Positions 9,349 through 17,813 of a stretch of 64,000 nt of DNA are shown piece by piece (the first letter of the stretch is position 1; each line of letters opens with the position of its first letter). The translations under genes and the position numbers were made by a program. Source of the stretch: JAXGXQ01 sp040772685 (lineage in GTDB: Bacteria; Bacillota; Clostridia; Saccharofermentanales; UBA5734); NCBI GenBank assembly GCA_040772685.1, contig JAXGXQ010000003.1, forward strand, positions 1-64,000, read 5' to 3'. The notes under the pieces are model-generated. The model was not told the DNA's origin and did no database searches. It saw nothing but the letters and a program-made list of their open reading frames with translations.

Positions 9349-10863
9349 ATGCGAGGGATTTATACCCCGATTACAAAAATACGCCGTCAGGTTTTTACTG
9401 CCATTGCCCGTTTCGCTTATGAGCGCGACCTGGATAGCATGGATTTTTCACCGCTCTACGAGATGCCTTACGAAATTATTCCCGGTGAAGTCCCTTTATA
9501 CCGCGACAGCATCCATAAAGAACGCGCAATTATCAAAGAACGCCTGAGGCTGGCACTGGGCCTTTCGCAGCGTCCTGCAACCGCGCACAGACCATTTACA
9601 GATGATATGGCCGGCTGCACGCAAGTTGATCAACTATTCGACCTGCCGCTGGTTAATGTTATCCCCTTTGCCTGTGTCGCCTGTCCAACAGATATGTTTC
9701 TCGTTACCAATAATTGTCGTAAGTGCCTGGCTCACCCATGTACGGCTGTCTGCCCAGTTAAAGCTGTTTCTATGGGCCGCCATGCGGCTGAAATCGATAA
9801 CGAAAAATGCATTAAATGCGGACGTTGTGAAAAAGCCTGCCCCTACAACGCCATAGTCCGCACCGGCCGTCCCTGCGCCGAAGCCTGTGGTGTTGACGCG
9901 ATTACAAGTGATGAGATGGGTCGGGCCAAAATCACTGACCGCTGTGTTAATTGCGGCTTGTGTATTGTCAGCTGCCCCTTCGCGGCCATAACTGATAAAG
10001 CCGAAATATTCCAGCTGATTACTGCTATCAGGCAGGGTCACCGTGTTTATGCTGAAATCGCGCCATCGTTTGTCGGCCAGTTTGGTCCGCTGACGACACC
10101 AGGTCAAGTGGTTAGCGGCTTGAAAGCCTTAGGATTCATTGATGTAGTTGAAGTTGCCCTCGGTGCCGACATTGGTTCACTGGGCGAGTCCGAAGAATAC
10201 CTGAGAAGAGTTACTGATGAATCTTTCCTTGGTACTTCCTGCTGCCCGTCCTGGGCCGACCTGGCCCGGCGTTTTTATCCCGAAGTTAGCGAGCATGTCT
10301 CCGTCTCTCACACGCCGATGGTTGCGACGGCTCAAAGAATTAAAGACAAAGACCCGGAAGCAAAAATCGTTTTCATCGGACCATGTACAGCCAAAAAAAT
10401 TGAAGGTCTTGAACCTGCTGTGCGTCCTTATATTGATTATGTTATTACCTTTGAAGAACTTATGGGCATGTTCAGTGCCAAGTCAATCGAGCTGACAGAT
10501 CAGCCGGAAGAAGAATTCCTCACGCTGGCTTCACGGGATGGCCGTAATTATGCTGTTGCCGGCAATGTTGCCCAGGCCATAGCGGCTTGCATTGAGCGCA
10601 AGGAGCCCGGTCGCAAGGTGCCGCTGATGAATGCGGACAGTCTGGAAGCATGTCAGAAGATGCTGAAACTCGCAAAAGCCGGGAAAACTCCCGGACATAT
10701 CCTGGAAGGCATGGCCTGCCCGGGCGGTTGTGTCGGCGGGCCCGGAACCCTGACCCCTATAGCCCGTGCCGGTGCTTCTGTGAAACAGTTTGCCGGTAAA
10801 TCGAATTTCGAAACAGCTGTTGATAATCCGCATGCTGTAGAAACGCAAAGTCACGAAAGATAG
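9349..10863 (+). CDS. Monomeric [FeFe] hydrogenase, probably group B
   Basis: Iron hydrogenase that exchanges electrons between ferredoxin and protons or H2. The H-cluster motifs are complete: L1 TSCCPSW (residues 296-302), L2 GPCTAKK (344-350) and L3 EGMACPGGCVGG (453-464). Upstream are ferredoxin-type cysteine clusters at about 123-164 and at 199-209 (CVNCGLCIVSCP). A further CAEAC pair (176-180) lies between them. The N-terminal region, without a [2Fe-2S] plant-type domain, and the short C-terminus fit the group B monomeric type rather than CpI or the electron-bifurcating HydA. GAGGTG precedes the ATG. No maturases (HydE, F, G) are in the window. Group assignment is by motif style and needs a tree. 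Confidence 0.88.
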   Translation: MRGIYTPITKIRRQVFTAIARFAYERDLDSMDFSPLYEMPYEIIPGEVPLYRDSIHKERAIIKERLRLALGLSQRPATAHRPFTDDMAGCTQVDQLFDLPLVNVIPFACVACPTDMFLVTNNCRKCLAHPCTAVCPVKAVSMGRHAAEIDNEKCIKCGRCEKACPYNAIVRTGRPCAEACGVDAITSDEMGRAKITDRCVNCGLCIVSCPFAAITDKAEIFQLITAIRQGHRVYAEIAPSFVGQFGPLTTPGQVVSGLKALGFIDVVEVALGADIGSLGESEEYLRRVTDESFLGTSCCPSWADLARRFYPEVSEHVSVSHTPMVATAQRIKDKDPEAKIVFIGPCTAKKIEGLEPAVRPYIDYVITFEELMGMFSAKSIELTDQPEEEFLTLASRDGRNYAVAGNVAQAIAACIERKEPGRKVPLMNADSLEACQKMLKLAKAGKTPGHILEGMACPGGCVGGPGTLTPIARAGASVKQFAGKSNFETAVDNPHAVETQSHER

Positions 10864-10999
10864 ACACCTGTGTTACCTCCAGAAGCGCCAATCCAGCGTA
10901 TAATTTGATATTAGCAAAGACACTTGGCAACATTAACCTTGCGCGATTTTTTCTAAAATCTTGATGCGCTTATGTTTGTTCTGAAGGAGGAAATTCCAT

Positions 11000-12325
11000 A
11001 TGATTCAAGAGCTTTTAATTACACGCATCCTGGCCCGCGAAATTATTGATTCGCGCGGTAACCCTACTGTTGAAGCTGAAGTAGAAACCGAAGACGGTTC
11101 TGTGGGCCGCGCTGCGGTGCCTTCAGGCGCGTCAACCGGTGCTTTTGAAGCCGTCGAGCTGCGCGATCGCGACCCCGGCCGTTACCTTGGTCTTGGCGTA
11201 CGCAAAGCAGTCGGGAATATCAACGACTTGATCGCGCCTGAGCTGATTGGTTTTAATGCCTTCGATCAGCGCGGTGTAGATCAGCTGATGATTGATTTTG
11301 ATGGTACAGATAATAAGAGCAAGCTGGGAGCCAATGCCCTGCTGGCAGTATCGCTGGCTGTCGCCAAAGCAGCCGCCCAGGCTCGCGGGATGGAGCTATA
11401 CGAATATCTCGGCGGTGTTAACGCCCATATTATGCCTGTTCCTATGATGAATATTATTAATGGCGGCAAGCATGCGGATAACAGCATTAACCTGCAGGAG
11501 TTTATGATCATGCCGGTTGGCGCCAGCACTTTCCGTGAAGCCCTCCAATGGAGCGTTGAAGTTTTCCATACACTCAAGAAGCTGCTTAAAAACCAAGGCT
11601 ACGCAACATCTGTTGGTGATGAAGGCGGCTTCGCCCCCAACTTTGAAAGTGATGAACAGGCACTGACATTTATTGTTGATGCCATCAAGCAGGCCGGCTT
11701 CACTCCGGGACGCGATTTTTATATCGCGCTGGACCCCGCTTCAACCGAACTCTATGAAGAAGCCAAAAAGGCAGGCCGGGAAGGCGATTACTATTTCTGG
11801 AAATCCAACATGTTCAAAACACGTGAGGAAATGGTTGATTACTGGGCGGATCTGGCCGATCGTTACCCGATTATTTCGCTGGAAGATGGCATGGCGGAAG
11901 AGGACTGGGAAGGCTGGAAGCTTTTGACTGAGCGCATTGGCGATCGGGTCCAGTTGGTTGGTGATGACCTGTTTGTCACCAATACGAGCCGTATCCGCAA
12001 GGGGATAGAGCAGAATGTCTCAAATTCTGTGCTGATCAAACTGAACCAGATTGGCACGCTTACTGAAACGCTTGAAGCAATCGAAATGGCAATGCGCAAT
12101 GGCTGGACAGCAATTGTGTCACACCGTTCCGGCGAAACCGAAGATGTCACCATTGCTGATGTAGTCGTTGCAACAAACGCCGGCCAAATTAAAACAGGTG
12201 CTCCTTCCCGTTCGGATCGCGTTGCTAAATACAACCAGCTGCTGCGCATTGAGGAATCACTCGGCATTGCCGCATCTTACGCCGGCAAGCAGGCCTTCCG
12301 TGTGCCTTTGAAGCCAAAGCAGTAA
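11000..12325 (+). CDS. eno: Enolase
   Basis: Converts 2-phosphoglycerate to phosphoenolpyruvate in glycolysis. Diagnostic segments are SGASTGAFEAVELRD, SVGDEGGFAPN, LEDGMAEEDW, LVGDDLFVTN and SHRSGETED; the magnesium ligands Asp, Glu and Asp lie in these. The 441 residues are slightly longer than the usual 425-435. A strong AAGGAGG lies upstream and a clear terminator follows at 12435-12476, so it is probably a single-gene unit. Confidence 0.97.
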   Translation: MIQELLITRILAREIIDSRGNPTVEAEVETEDGSVGRAAVPSGASTGAFEAVELRDRDPGRYLGLGVRKAVGNINDLIAPELIGFNAFDQRGVDQLMIDFDGTDNKSKLGANALLAVSLAVAKAAAQARGMELYEYLGGVNAHIMPVPMMNIINGGKHADNSINLQEFMIMPVGASTFREALQWSVEVFHTLKKLLKNQGYATSVGDEGGFAPNFESDEQALTFIVDAIKQAGFTPGRDFYIALDPASTELYEEAKKAGREGDYYFWKSNMFKTREEMVDYWADLADRYPIISLEDGMAEEDWEGWKLLTERIGDRVQLVGDDLFVTNTSRIRKGIEQNVSNSVLIKLNQIGTLTETLEAIEMAMRNGWTAIVSHRSGETEDVTIADVVVATNAGQIKTGAPSRSDRVAKYNQLLRIEESLGIAASYAGKQAFRVPLKPKQ

Positions 12326-12434
12326 TTGTAATTGATTTTTAACCAAATTATTATTAGCGATTGTATGTGGCAAATCTTTGATTTGCTGCCAGGATTATAA
12401 AACCAGTAAAGCAAATTATGTAACAAATAAAATC

Positions 12435-12476
12435 AGCGTCTGCGAACTTAAATGTTTTGGCAGACGCTGTTTTTTT
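12435..12476 (+). terminator. Rho-independent terminator after eno
   Basis: Nine-bp stem AGCGTCTGC/GCAGACGCT (12435-12443 with 12460-12468), 16-nt loop, then a T-rich tract. A second smaller hairpin, GCAAATC/GATTTGC, lies at 12370-12386 without a T run. Confidence 0.85.
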
Positions 12477-12543
12477 GTGTGGTTGCAGTTTTTTGTAAAA
12501 GAGTATTCCAGTAATTCTGCCCGGATACTGTCTTTGCATATCC

Positions 12544-13824
12544 TTAACGGAAAGATGACTCTGATTTCAGGATTTTGACCAGTTCGCGCAAATGCGGCGG
12601 CTTACCATACATTAAGACGCCTATACGATAAATCCTGGCCGCAAGCCAGCCTAAACCAAATATTGTAACCAGCATCAACAGGATCGAGATTATTACCTGA
12701 ATCAGCGGCACGTTTGTCATACTCATGCGGACAAACATTGTCATTGGCGCAAAGAAAGGGATCATGGAACTGACGAATGCCAGGGTTGAATCGGGCGTAA
12801 CCATAATTGCAAATGAGATCATCATGCCTGCGACAAACAACAAGGTAATTGGCGTAGTACTTGTGTTGATGTCCTCAGTACGGCTGACCAGTGAGCCCAG
12901 AGCGCCAAATATGAACGCGTACATAAAGTAGCCTAGCAAATAAAACAACAATGTCATTGCCAAAGTCTGCAGAGGCAGAGCAAAGGCTGACTGAACCATG
13001 GGTATATCAACAAAATAGTCAGCATTGAATTGATAAGCGATAAATGCAGTCAAAATAAATACAGCTATCTGGAATAATCCGGCTATACCAGAGCCAATAA
13101 CTTTACCGAACATCAGGCTCATGGGGTCGGCAGAAGTAATCAGCATTTCCATTGAGCGATTGCTTTTTTCCGAGGCGACTGACGTAGCCACCATTTGGCC
13201 GTAAATCATTACCGTCATGTATAAAAGCATTAAAAGCACATAAGTGGACAGGTATGTCTGTTCCATCGATTTGCCGGTATCGCTGACTGTTTCAACAGTT
13301 ACCAGCTCAGCCGGGGTCAACATGGCATTGATTTCAGCTTCCGAAAGCCCCAGAGCAGCCATCTGCTGAGTCTTGTACCAGCTCTCCATCATCCCATACA
13401 TCATTGCCGGCATGGTATCGTCTATTCCAGCCCTTTTAATGATGGCAGTGTACTTGGCAGGACTTTCGATCACAAACACGCCGCGTGCTTCGCCATTGTC
13501 AACTTGCGTGCGCAGTGTTTCGAGCATCGCGGGTTCTGCTGATGCTAAACGCAATTCAGGCAGTGCCGCCCGTATTGTTTCCAATGCCGGTGCATTGCCG
13601 CTGCGGTCAATAATGTAGACTGTGGACGCGGGATCGTCCGTCGGTTCTTGCGGTCCGCCTAAATTTAAGCCTTGGACAGTCTGGATAATGGCAGGAATTG
13701 AAATCGCAATTACCAGAATCAGCGAAACGACCAGTGTTGTGATTCTGTACCCTTTGCTGCTGGTGATGTTTCCGAATTCATAGCGCAGCACAGTTTTAAA
13801 TTGGTTGAAACGGTTGTTCTTCAT
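12544..13824 (-). CDS. ABC transporter permease, NatB/YhaP type
   Basis: Membrane subunit of an ABC-2 type exporter. One hydrophobic segment near residues 30-50 is followed by a large extracytoplasmic domain of about 140 residues, then five or six membrane segments in the C-terminal half. This is the pattern of the NatB-like permeases used for sodium or peptide/antibiotic efflux. Its start overlaps the ATPase gene stop by four bases, so the pair is translationally coupled. The substrate cannot be told from sequence. It is the last gene of a three-gene unit with the EAL-like protein and the ATPase. Confidence 0.8.
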   Translation of the reverse strand: MKNNRFNQFKTVLRYEFGNITSSKGYRITTLVVSLILVIAISIPAIIQTVQGLNLGGPQEPTDDPASTVYIIDRSGNAPALETIRAALPELRLASAEPAMLETLRTQVDNGEARGVFVIESPAKYTAIIKRAGIDDTMPAMMYGMMESWYKTQQMAALGLSEAEINAMLTPAELVTVETVSDTGKSMEQTYLSTYVLLMLLYMTVMIYGQMVATSVASEKSNRSMEMLITSADPMSLMFGKVIGSGIAGLFQIAVFILTAFIAYQFNADYFVDIPMVQSAFALPLQTLAMTLLFYLLGYFMYAFIFGALGSLVSRTEDINTSTTPITLLFVAGMMISFAIMVTPDSTLAFVSSMIPFFAPMTMFVRMSMTNVPLIQVIISILLMLVTIFGLGWLAARIYRIGVLMYGKPPHLRELVKILKSESSFR

Positions 13825-14750
13825 ACTGTCGCGCTCGCTTTCTCAATAAAGATATCTTCCAGAGTTGGCTCCAGCACATTGAAGCGATCTACCGGTATAC
13901 CCGTAGCAGCCAGGCTCTGTAGCAGCTGGTTGCGTTGTTCCGGGCGGCGGAGCTTTACAATGCAGCCGTCATCAGTATCTACAATTTCGCTAAGTATGCT
14001 GCCCGGCCCTGCCTGTTGCTTCATACGGGCGAGCACTTCTCGCGTGGCACCTGCAGGTCCGTCGAGCCGGATTTCAATTCGGGAACGGTCATAACCGCGT
14101 TTGATCTCACGCAGATCGCCCGAAAGGACAATCCGGCCTCCGTTAAGAATAGCTACGTCGTCGCAGAATTCTTCGATGTAACCCATTTGGTGACTCGAGA
14201 AAATGACAATTTTTCCTTCATTTACCTGCTCAGTTATTACCTCTTTGAGCAAGCGGGAATTAACCGGGTCTAGTCCACTGAAAGGTTCGTCAAGAATTAC
14301 TATCTCCGGAGAAGCAAGAAGTGCCAGCGCAAGCTGAATTTTCTGCTGGTTACCCTTGGAAAGTGTTTCCAGCTTTTTGTCGGTATACTCGCTCATCTCA
14401 AGCCGTTCCAGCCAGTACTCAACTGCCTTGGCAGCATCCTTATTGCTGAGGCCTCGTAAGCGTGCCAGGTAGCACAATTGCCGGCGGATTGTGATTTTAG
14501 GGTAAAGTCCGCGTTCCTCCGGCAGATAACCTATCCGCATACCGGAACTGCCCAGTTTGCGGCCATTCAGGTTAACCTCCCCTGAATCGGGCGGAAAAAC
14601 ATTCATAATTATCCGGATGGCAGTTGTTTTACCGGCACCGTTACGGCCCAGCAAGCCTAAAGCCGATCCGGCATCTGCCGTGAAATTCATGTTATCAAGG
14701 ACGGATTTTTCACCAAAGGTTTTTGTCAGATTATTTACTTCAAGTCGCAC
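13821..14750 (-). CDS. ABC transporter ATP-binding protein, NatA type
   Basis: ATPase subunit for the adjacent permease. Walker A GRNGAGKTT, signature LSKGNQQK, Walker B IVILDEPFSGLDP and the switch His in IFSSHQ are all present. The C-terminal region after residue 220 is the extra domain seen in NatA/YhaQ-like ATPases. Start codon is GTG; its GGAGG overlaps the end of the upstream EAL-like gene, whose stop lies 4 bp before, so all three genes form one tightly packed transcript. Confidence 0.88.
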   Translation of the reverse strand: MRLEVNNLTKTFGEKSVLDNMNFTADAGSALGLLGRNGAGKTTAIRIIMNVFPPDSGEVNLNGRKLGSSGMRIGYLPEERGLYPKITIRRQLCYLARLRGLSNKDAAKAVEYWLERLEMSEYTDKKLETLSKGNQQKIQLALALLASPEIVILDEPFSGLDPVNSRLLKEVITEQVNEGKIVIFSSHQMGYIEEFCDDVAILNGGRIVLSGDLREIKRGYDRSRIEIRLDGPAGATREVLARMKQQAGPGSILSEIVDTDDGCIVKLRRPEQRNQLLQSLAATGIPVDRFNVLEPTLEDIFIEKASATV

Positions 14751-14754
14751 TCAA

Positions 14755-15549
14755 TTAAGTCCTCCCGGTATTTTGGGGCGCGTATCTGATTATAAATTCA
14801 CGTAGTTCTTCACGACGCATCGGCCGCCCGATCAAGTATCCCTGCGCCATATGGAACCCTGCTTCCTCAAGCAGTTCCAGTTGCTCTGCGGTTTCAATCC
14901 CTTTGGCGCAGCAAACGAGATCCAGCACTTCTGCCAGCTGTTTGATAGCGACAATTATTCGGAGTTCAAGTTCAAGGCTCGTAATATTGACTGTGAATTC
15001 CTTACTAAGATCTATCTCGTTAAATGGAATGCTGCGCAGCAGGTTTATGTTGGAATATCCTTTGCCAAAGTTGTCCAGCACTAGCCGGACACCCAGCTCA
15101 TCATGTAAGCGGACAAGGTTTTTGATGCCAATTGGCCCAATCGGCTGTTTGTCGCTTAGCTCAAACTGCAGGTTGCTGAACTTAAGCCCGGTTTGATTTG
15201 CCAGTTCGATAACCTTGTCAACAAACTCCGGCCGATCGGCCTGAAACCCGAAGATGTTGATCGAAAGTGTAACATTAAAGCCAACATCCTGGTTCAAACG
15301 GACAACATCCTGAAATGCGCGGCGCAAAAACCACATGCCAAAGGCAATTGTCAATTCCGGATCAGTTTCAATAACCGGCAGGAAATCCGGTGGCAAATGG
15401 CGTTCATAGTTTTCGCCGATCAGAATATCCGCAAAAACTTCATATGTACTGCAGGTGTTTTCGCCTAAGGTCCATTTAGGTTGACCATAAATCTCAAACC
15501 GGTCTTGTTCAAGCGCTTTATAAATCTGTTCACGTGTCAGACTGGCCAT
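14755..15549 (-). CDS. EAL-domain protein with degenerate active site
   Basis: A 264-residue protein made up almost wholly of an EAL fold, the family of c-di-GMP phosphodiesterases, with no GGDEF, PAS or membrane part. Several catalytic positions differ from the active consensus: the EAL word is EVF, the ExTE motif is ELSD, the DDFG loop is DNFG, the lysine of KID is replaced (EID) and the AEGxE motif reads AKGIE, losing a metal-binding Glu. The Asn of the NIS-like motif (SINIFGF) and the C-terminal QGYLIGRP are kept. It is therefore probably a c-di-GMP-binding or protein-interaction module rather than an active enzyme. The start is set by AAAGGAGG before ATG at 15549. It leads the NatA/NatB operon. 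Confidence 0.8.
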   Translation of the reverse strand: MASLTREQIYKALEQDRFEIYGQPKWTLGENTCSTYEVFADILIGENYERHLPPDFLPVIETDPELTIAFGMWFLRRAFQDVVRLNQDVGFNVTLSINIFGFQADRPEFVDKVIELANQTGLKFSNLQFELSDKQPIGPIGIKNLVRLHDELGVRLVLDNFGKGYSNINLLRSIPFNEIDLSKEFTVNITSLELELRIIVAIKQLAEVLDLVCCAKGIETAEQLELLEEAGFHMAQGYLIGRPMRREELREFIIRYAPQNTGRT

Positions 15550-15869
15550 AACGGGATCCTCCTTTAATACTGTGAAAACGGTATCAGTGCGGTTCTTAGC
15601 CAGCACTTTCGTCTGCCGCTTTGACAGCTGCGAAAACCAAATAGTTGACGCGTTTTAAGATCCTTTGTCGATATATAGTTAATATAATTCTATACTTAAC
15701 CGTCCAGACCTGCAATGAAGCTTTTCGTCTCCCAGCGTTTGCCGGCGCATTTCTGTAATATTGACGAACAGGTTGAACCGATGACAAGCTTCTTAATTAT
15801 GCTAAAATAAAGCTGTTCCAGTCCCGGGCGGAACAGCAGAAAATCGCCGGGAATCGGGAGGTTTTTTGC
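15550..15869. promoter_or_regulatory. Divergent intergenic region with nadE promoter and leader hairpin
   Basis: 320 bp between the EAL-like gene (minus) and nadE (plus) with no credible coding sequence. On the plus strand an extended -10, TGCTAAAAT, lies at 15800-15808. It is followed at once by an 8-bp hairpin GCTGTTCC/GGAACAGC (15812-15819 with 15830-15837), which would sit at the very 5' end of the nadE transcript. TTGACG words at 15645 and 15761 lack matching -10 boxes at ideal spacing. No known riboswitch was recognised. Confidence 0.4.
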
Positions 15870-17798
15870 ATGATAGATGGTTTTTTACGAGTAGCTGTTG
15901 CTACTCCCGAAATCCGAGTGGCAGATGTCAATTTTAACCAGGAGCAGATTATCAGGATCTGCCGTGAAGCTGCGGCAGCTGGTGCCGGGCTGGTTGTTTT
16001 GCCTGAATTATGTCTTACCGGCTATACCTGCGGTGACTTGTTTTTGAGTCAGACACTTCAGGATGCTGCGATTAAAGCCCTGCACAAGATTGTCGAGGAT
16101 CTCGATGAATATAATCTTGTGGCTGTGATCGGGCTGCCGTTGGCAGTAAGCTCCGGATTGTATAATACCGCGGCTGTTTTCTGCCAGGGGCGCATCCTCG
16201 GTTTCGTCCCCAAAAGTGCTATTCCCAATTATGCCGAGTTTTATGAAGCCAGGCATTTTTCGCCCGGCCCTGTTGCGGCAGAAGTCACAATCGAAGGGCA
16301 CAGCATTCCTTTTGGCACCAACTTGATTTTCTCTTGCCGCAGTTTGCCGGAATTCCAGTTAGCTGTGGAAATTTGCGAAGATATCTGGACCGCTGAACCA
16401 CCCTCCGGGAAACATGCTGCGGCCGGTGCTACGGTAATCGCCAATCTGTCGGCGAGCGACGAAATTATCGGCAAAGCCGATTACCGCCGCGTATTGGTGC
16501 AGAGCCAGTCAGGCCGCTTGACCTGTGCCTACCTATATGCGGACGCCGGTAACGGTGAATCAACAACTGATCTGGTTTTTGCCGGTCATAACCTGATTTA
16601 CGAAAACGGTCACCTGCTAAAGGAATCGCAGCCTTTCCAGACCGGTATTCAAACCGCGGATCTGGATCTGCGCCAGCTGGTCGCCGAGCGCCGCCGTCTC
16701 ACTACTTTCCCCGGCAAAGATTTATCCTGTGCCGGCTACCGGACTATTGAATTCGATCTCCCGCTGCAAACATATGAGCACTTGCAGCGCCCCATATCAC
16801 CCCAGCCTTTTGTTCCGGCCAATCAAAACGAACTGGGACGCCGCTGCGAACAGATACTCAACTTGCAGATGCAAGGCTTGAAAAAACGCCTGGCCCACAC
16901 TGATGTTAAAACAGCATTAATCGGACTTTCCGGTGGCCTGGACTCAACCCTTGCTCTGCTTGTGGCCGCTCGGGCTTACACAGCTCTGAACTGGCCGCTT
17001 TCAGGTGTTCTGGCTGTTACAATGCCAGGCTTTGGTACTACCGAACGCACCTATGGCAATGCTTGTGCTCTGGCCGATTTGCTTGGCGCTGAGTTGCTGG
17101 AAATTCCAATTGCTGATTCTGTGCTGCAGCATTTTCGTGATATCGGTCATGACCCTGAAGTGCTGGATGTGACTTATGAGAACGCTCAGGCCCGCGAACG
17201 CACCCAAATCCTGATGGATGTGGCGAATCAGCGTAATGGCCTGGTTATTGGCACAAGCGATCTTTCGGAGCTGGCACTGGGCTGGACAACGTACAACGGC
17301 GACCACATGTCAATGTACGCGGTCAACGCCTCTATTCCCAAAACGCTGCTGCGTCATCTGGTAAGATATGCTGCCGACACCGCGCTGGCTGCCGGTAATC
17401 AGGCTTTGCACGATATACTCGATGATATTCTTGCAACGCCTGTGAGCCCTGAATTGCTGCCGGCTGAGAACGGCACAATCAGCCAGAAAACTGAAAGCAT
17501 AATCGGACCTTATGAGCTGCATGATTTCTTTCTTTACTATCTGGTCAGATTCGGTATGTCCCCCAAAAAAGTATATCGATTGGCGCAGCAGGCTTTTGCC
17601 GGCAAATACGATGACGCTGCCATCCTGCTTTGGCTGCGGATTTTTGTCAGGCGCTTCTTTAATAATCAATTTAAACGCTCCTGCCAGCCGGATGGTCCCA
17701 AAGTAGGTACAGTCTCGCTTTCACCCCGCGGTGACTGGCGTATGCCCAGTGACGCTCAAAGTGAGATCTGGTTAGCCGAGCTGGCTGAATTAGAATAA
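15870..17798 (+). CDS. nadE: Glutamine-dependent NAD+ synthetase
   Basis: Makes NAD+ from deamido-NAD+, ATP and glutamine. The N-terminal nitrilase-type glutaminase domain (about 1-270) has the Glu-Lys-Cys triad in PELCLTGYTCGDL, VPKSAIPNYAEFYE and EICEDIW. The C-terminal synthetase domain (about 325-640) has the P-loop SGGLDSTLAL and the conserved GTSDLSELALGW segment. The 642-residue length is typical of the long two-domain form. GGGAGG precedes the ATG. The downstream ABC exporter starts 15 bp after its stop and may be co-transcribed. Confidence 0.96.
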   Translation: MIDGFLRVAVATPEIRVADVNFNQEQIIRICREAAAAGAGLVVLPELCLTGYTCGDLFLSQTLQDAAIKALHKIVEDLDEYNLVAVIGLPLAVSSGLYNTAAVFCQGRILGFVPKSAIPNYAEFYEARHFSPGPVAAEVTIEGHSIPFGTNLIFSCRSLPEFQLAVEICEDIWTAEPPSGKHAAAGATVIANLSASDEIIGKADYRRVLVQSQSGRLTCAYLYADAGNGESTTDLVFAGHNLIYENGHLLKESQPFQTGIQTADLDLRQLVAERRRLTTFPGKDLSCAGYRTIEFDLPLQTYEHLQRPISPQPFVPANQNELGRRCEQILNLQMQGLKKRLAHTDVKTALIGLSGGLDSTLALLVAARAYTALNWPLSGVLAVTMPGFGTTERTYGNACALADLLGAELLEIPIADSVLQHFRDIGHDPEVLDVTYENAQARERTQILMDVANQRNGLVIGTSDLSELALGWTTYNGDHMSMYAVNASIPKTLLRHLVRYAADTALAAGNQALHDILDDILATPVSPELLPAENGTISQKTESIIGPYELHDFFLYYLVRFGMSPKKVYRLAQQAFAGKYDDAAILLWLRIFVRRFFNNQFKRSCQPDGPKVGTVSLSPRGDWRMPSDAQSEIWLAELAELE

Positions 17799-17813
17799 CC
17801 CGGAGGAAACAAT

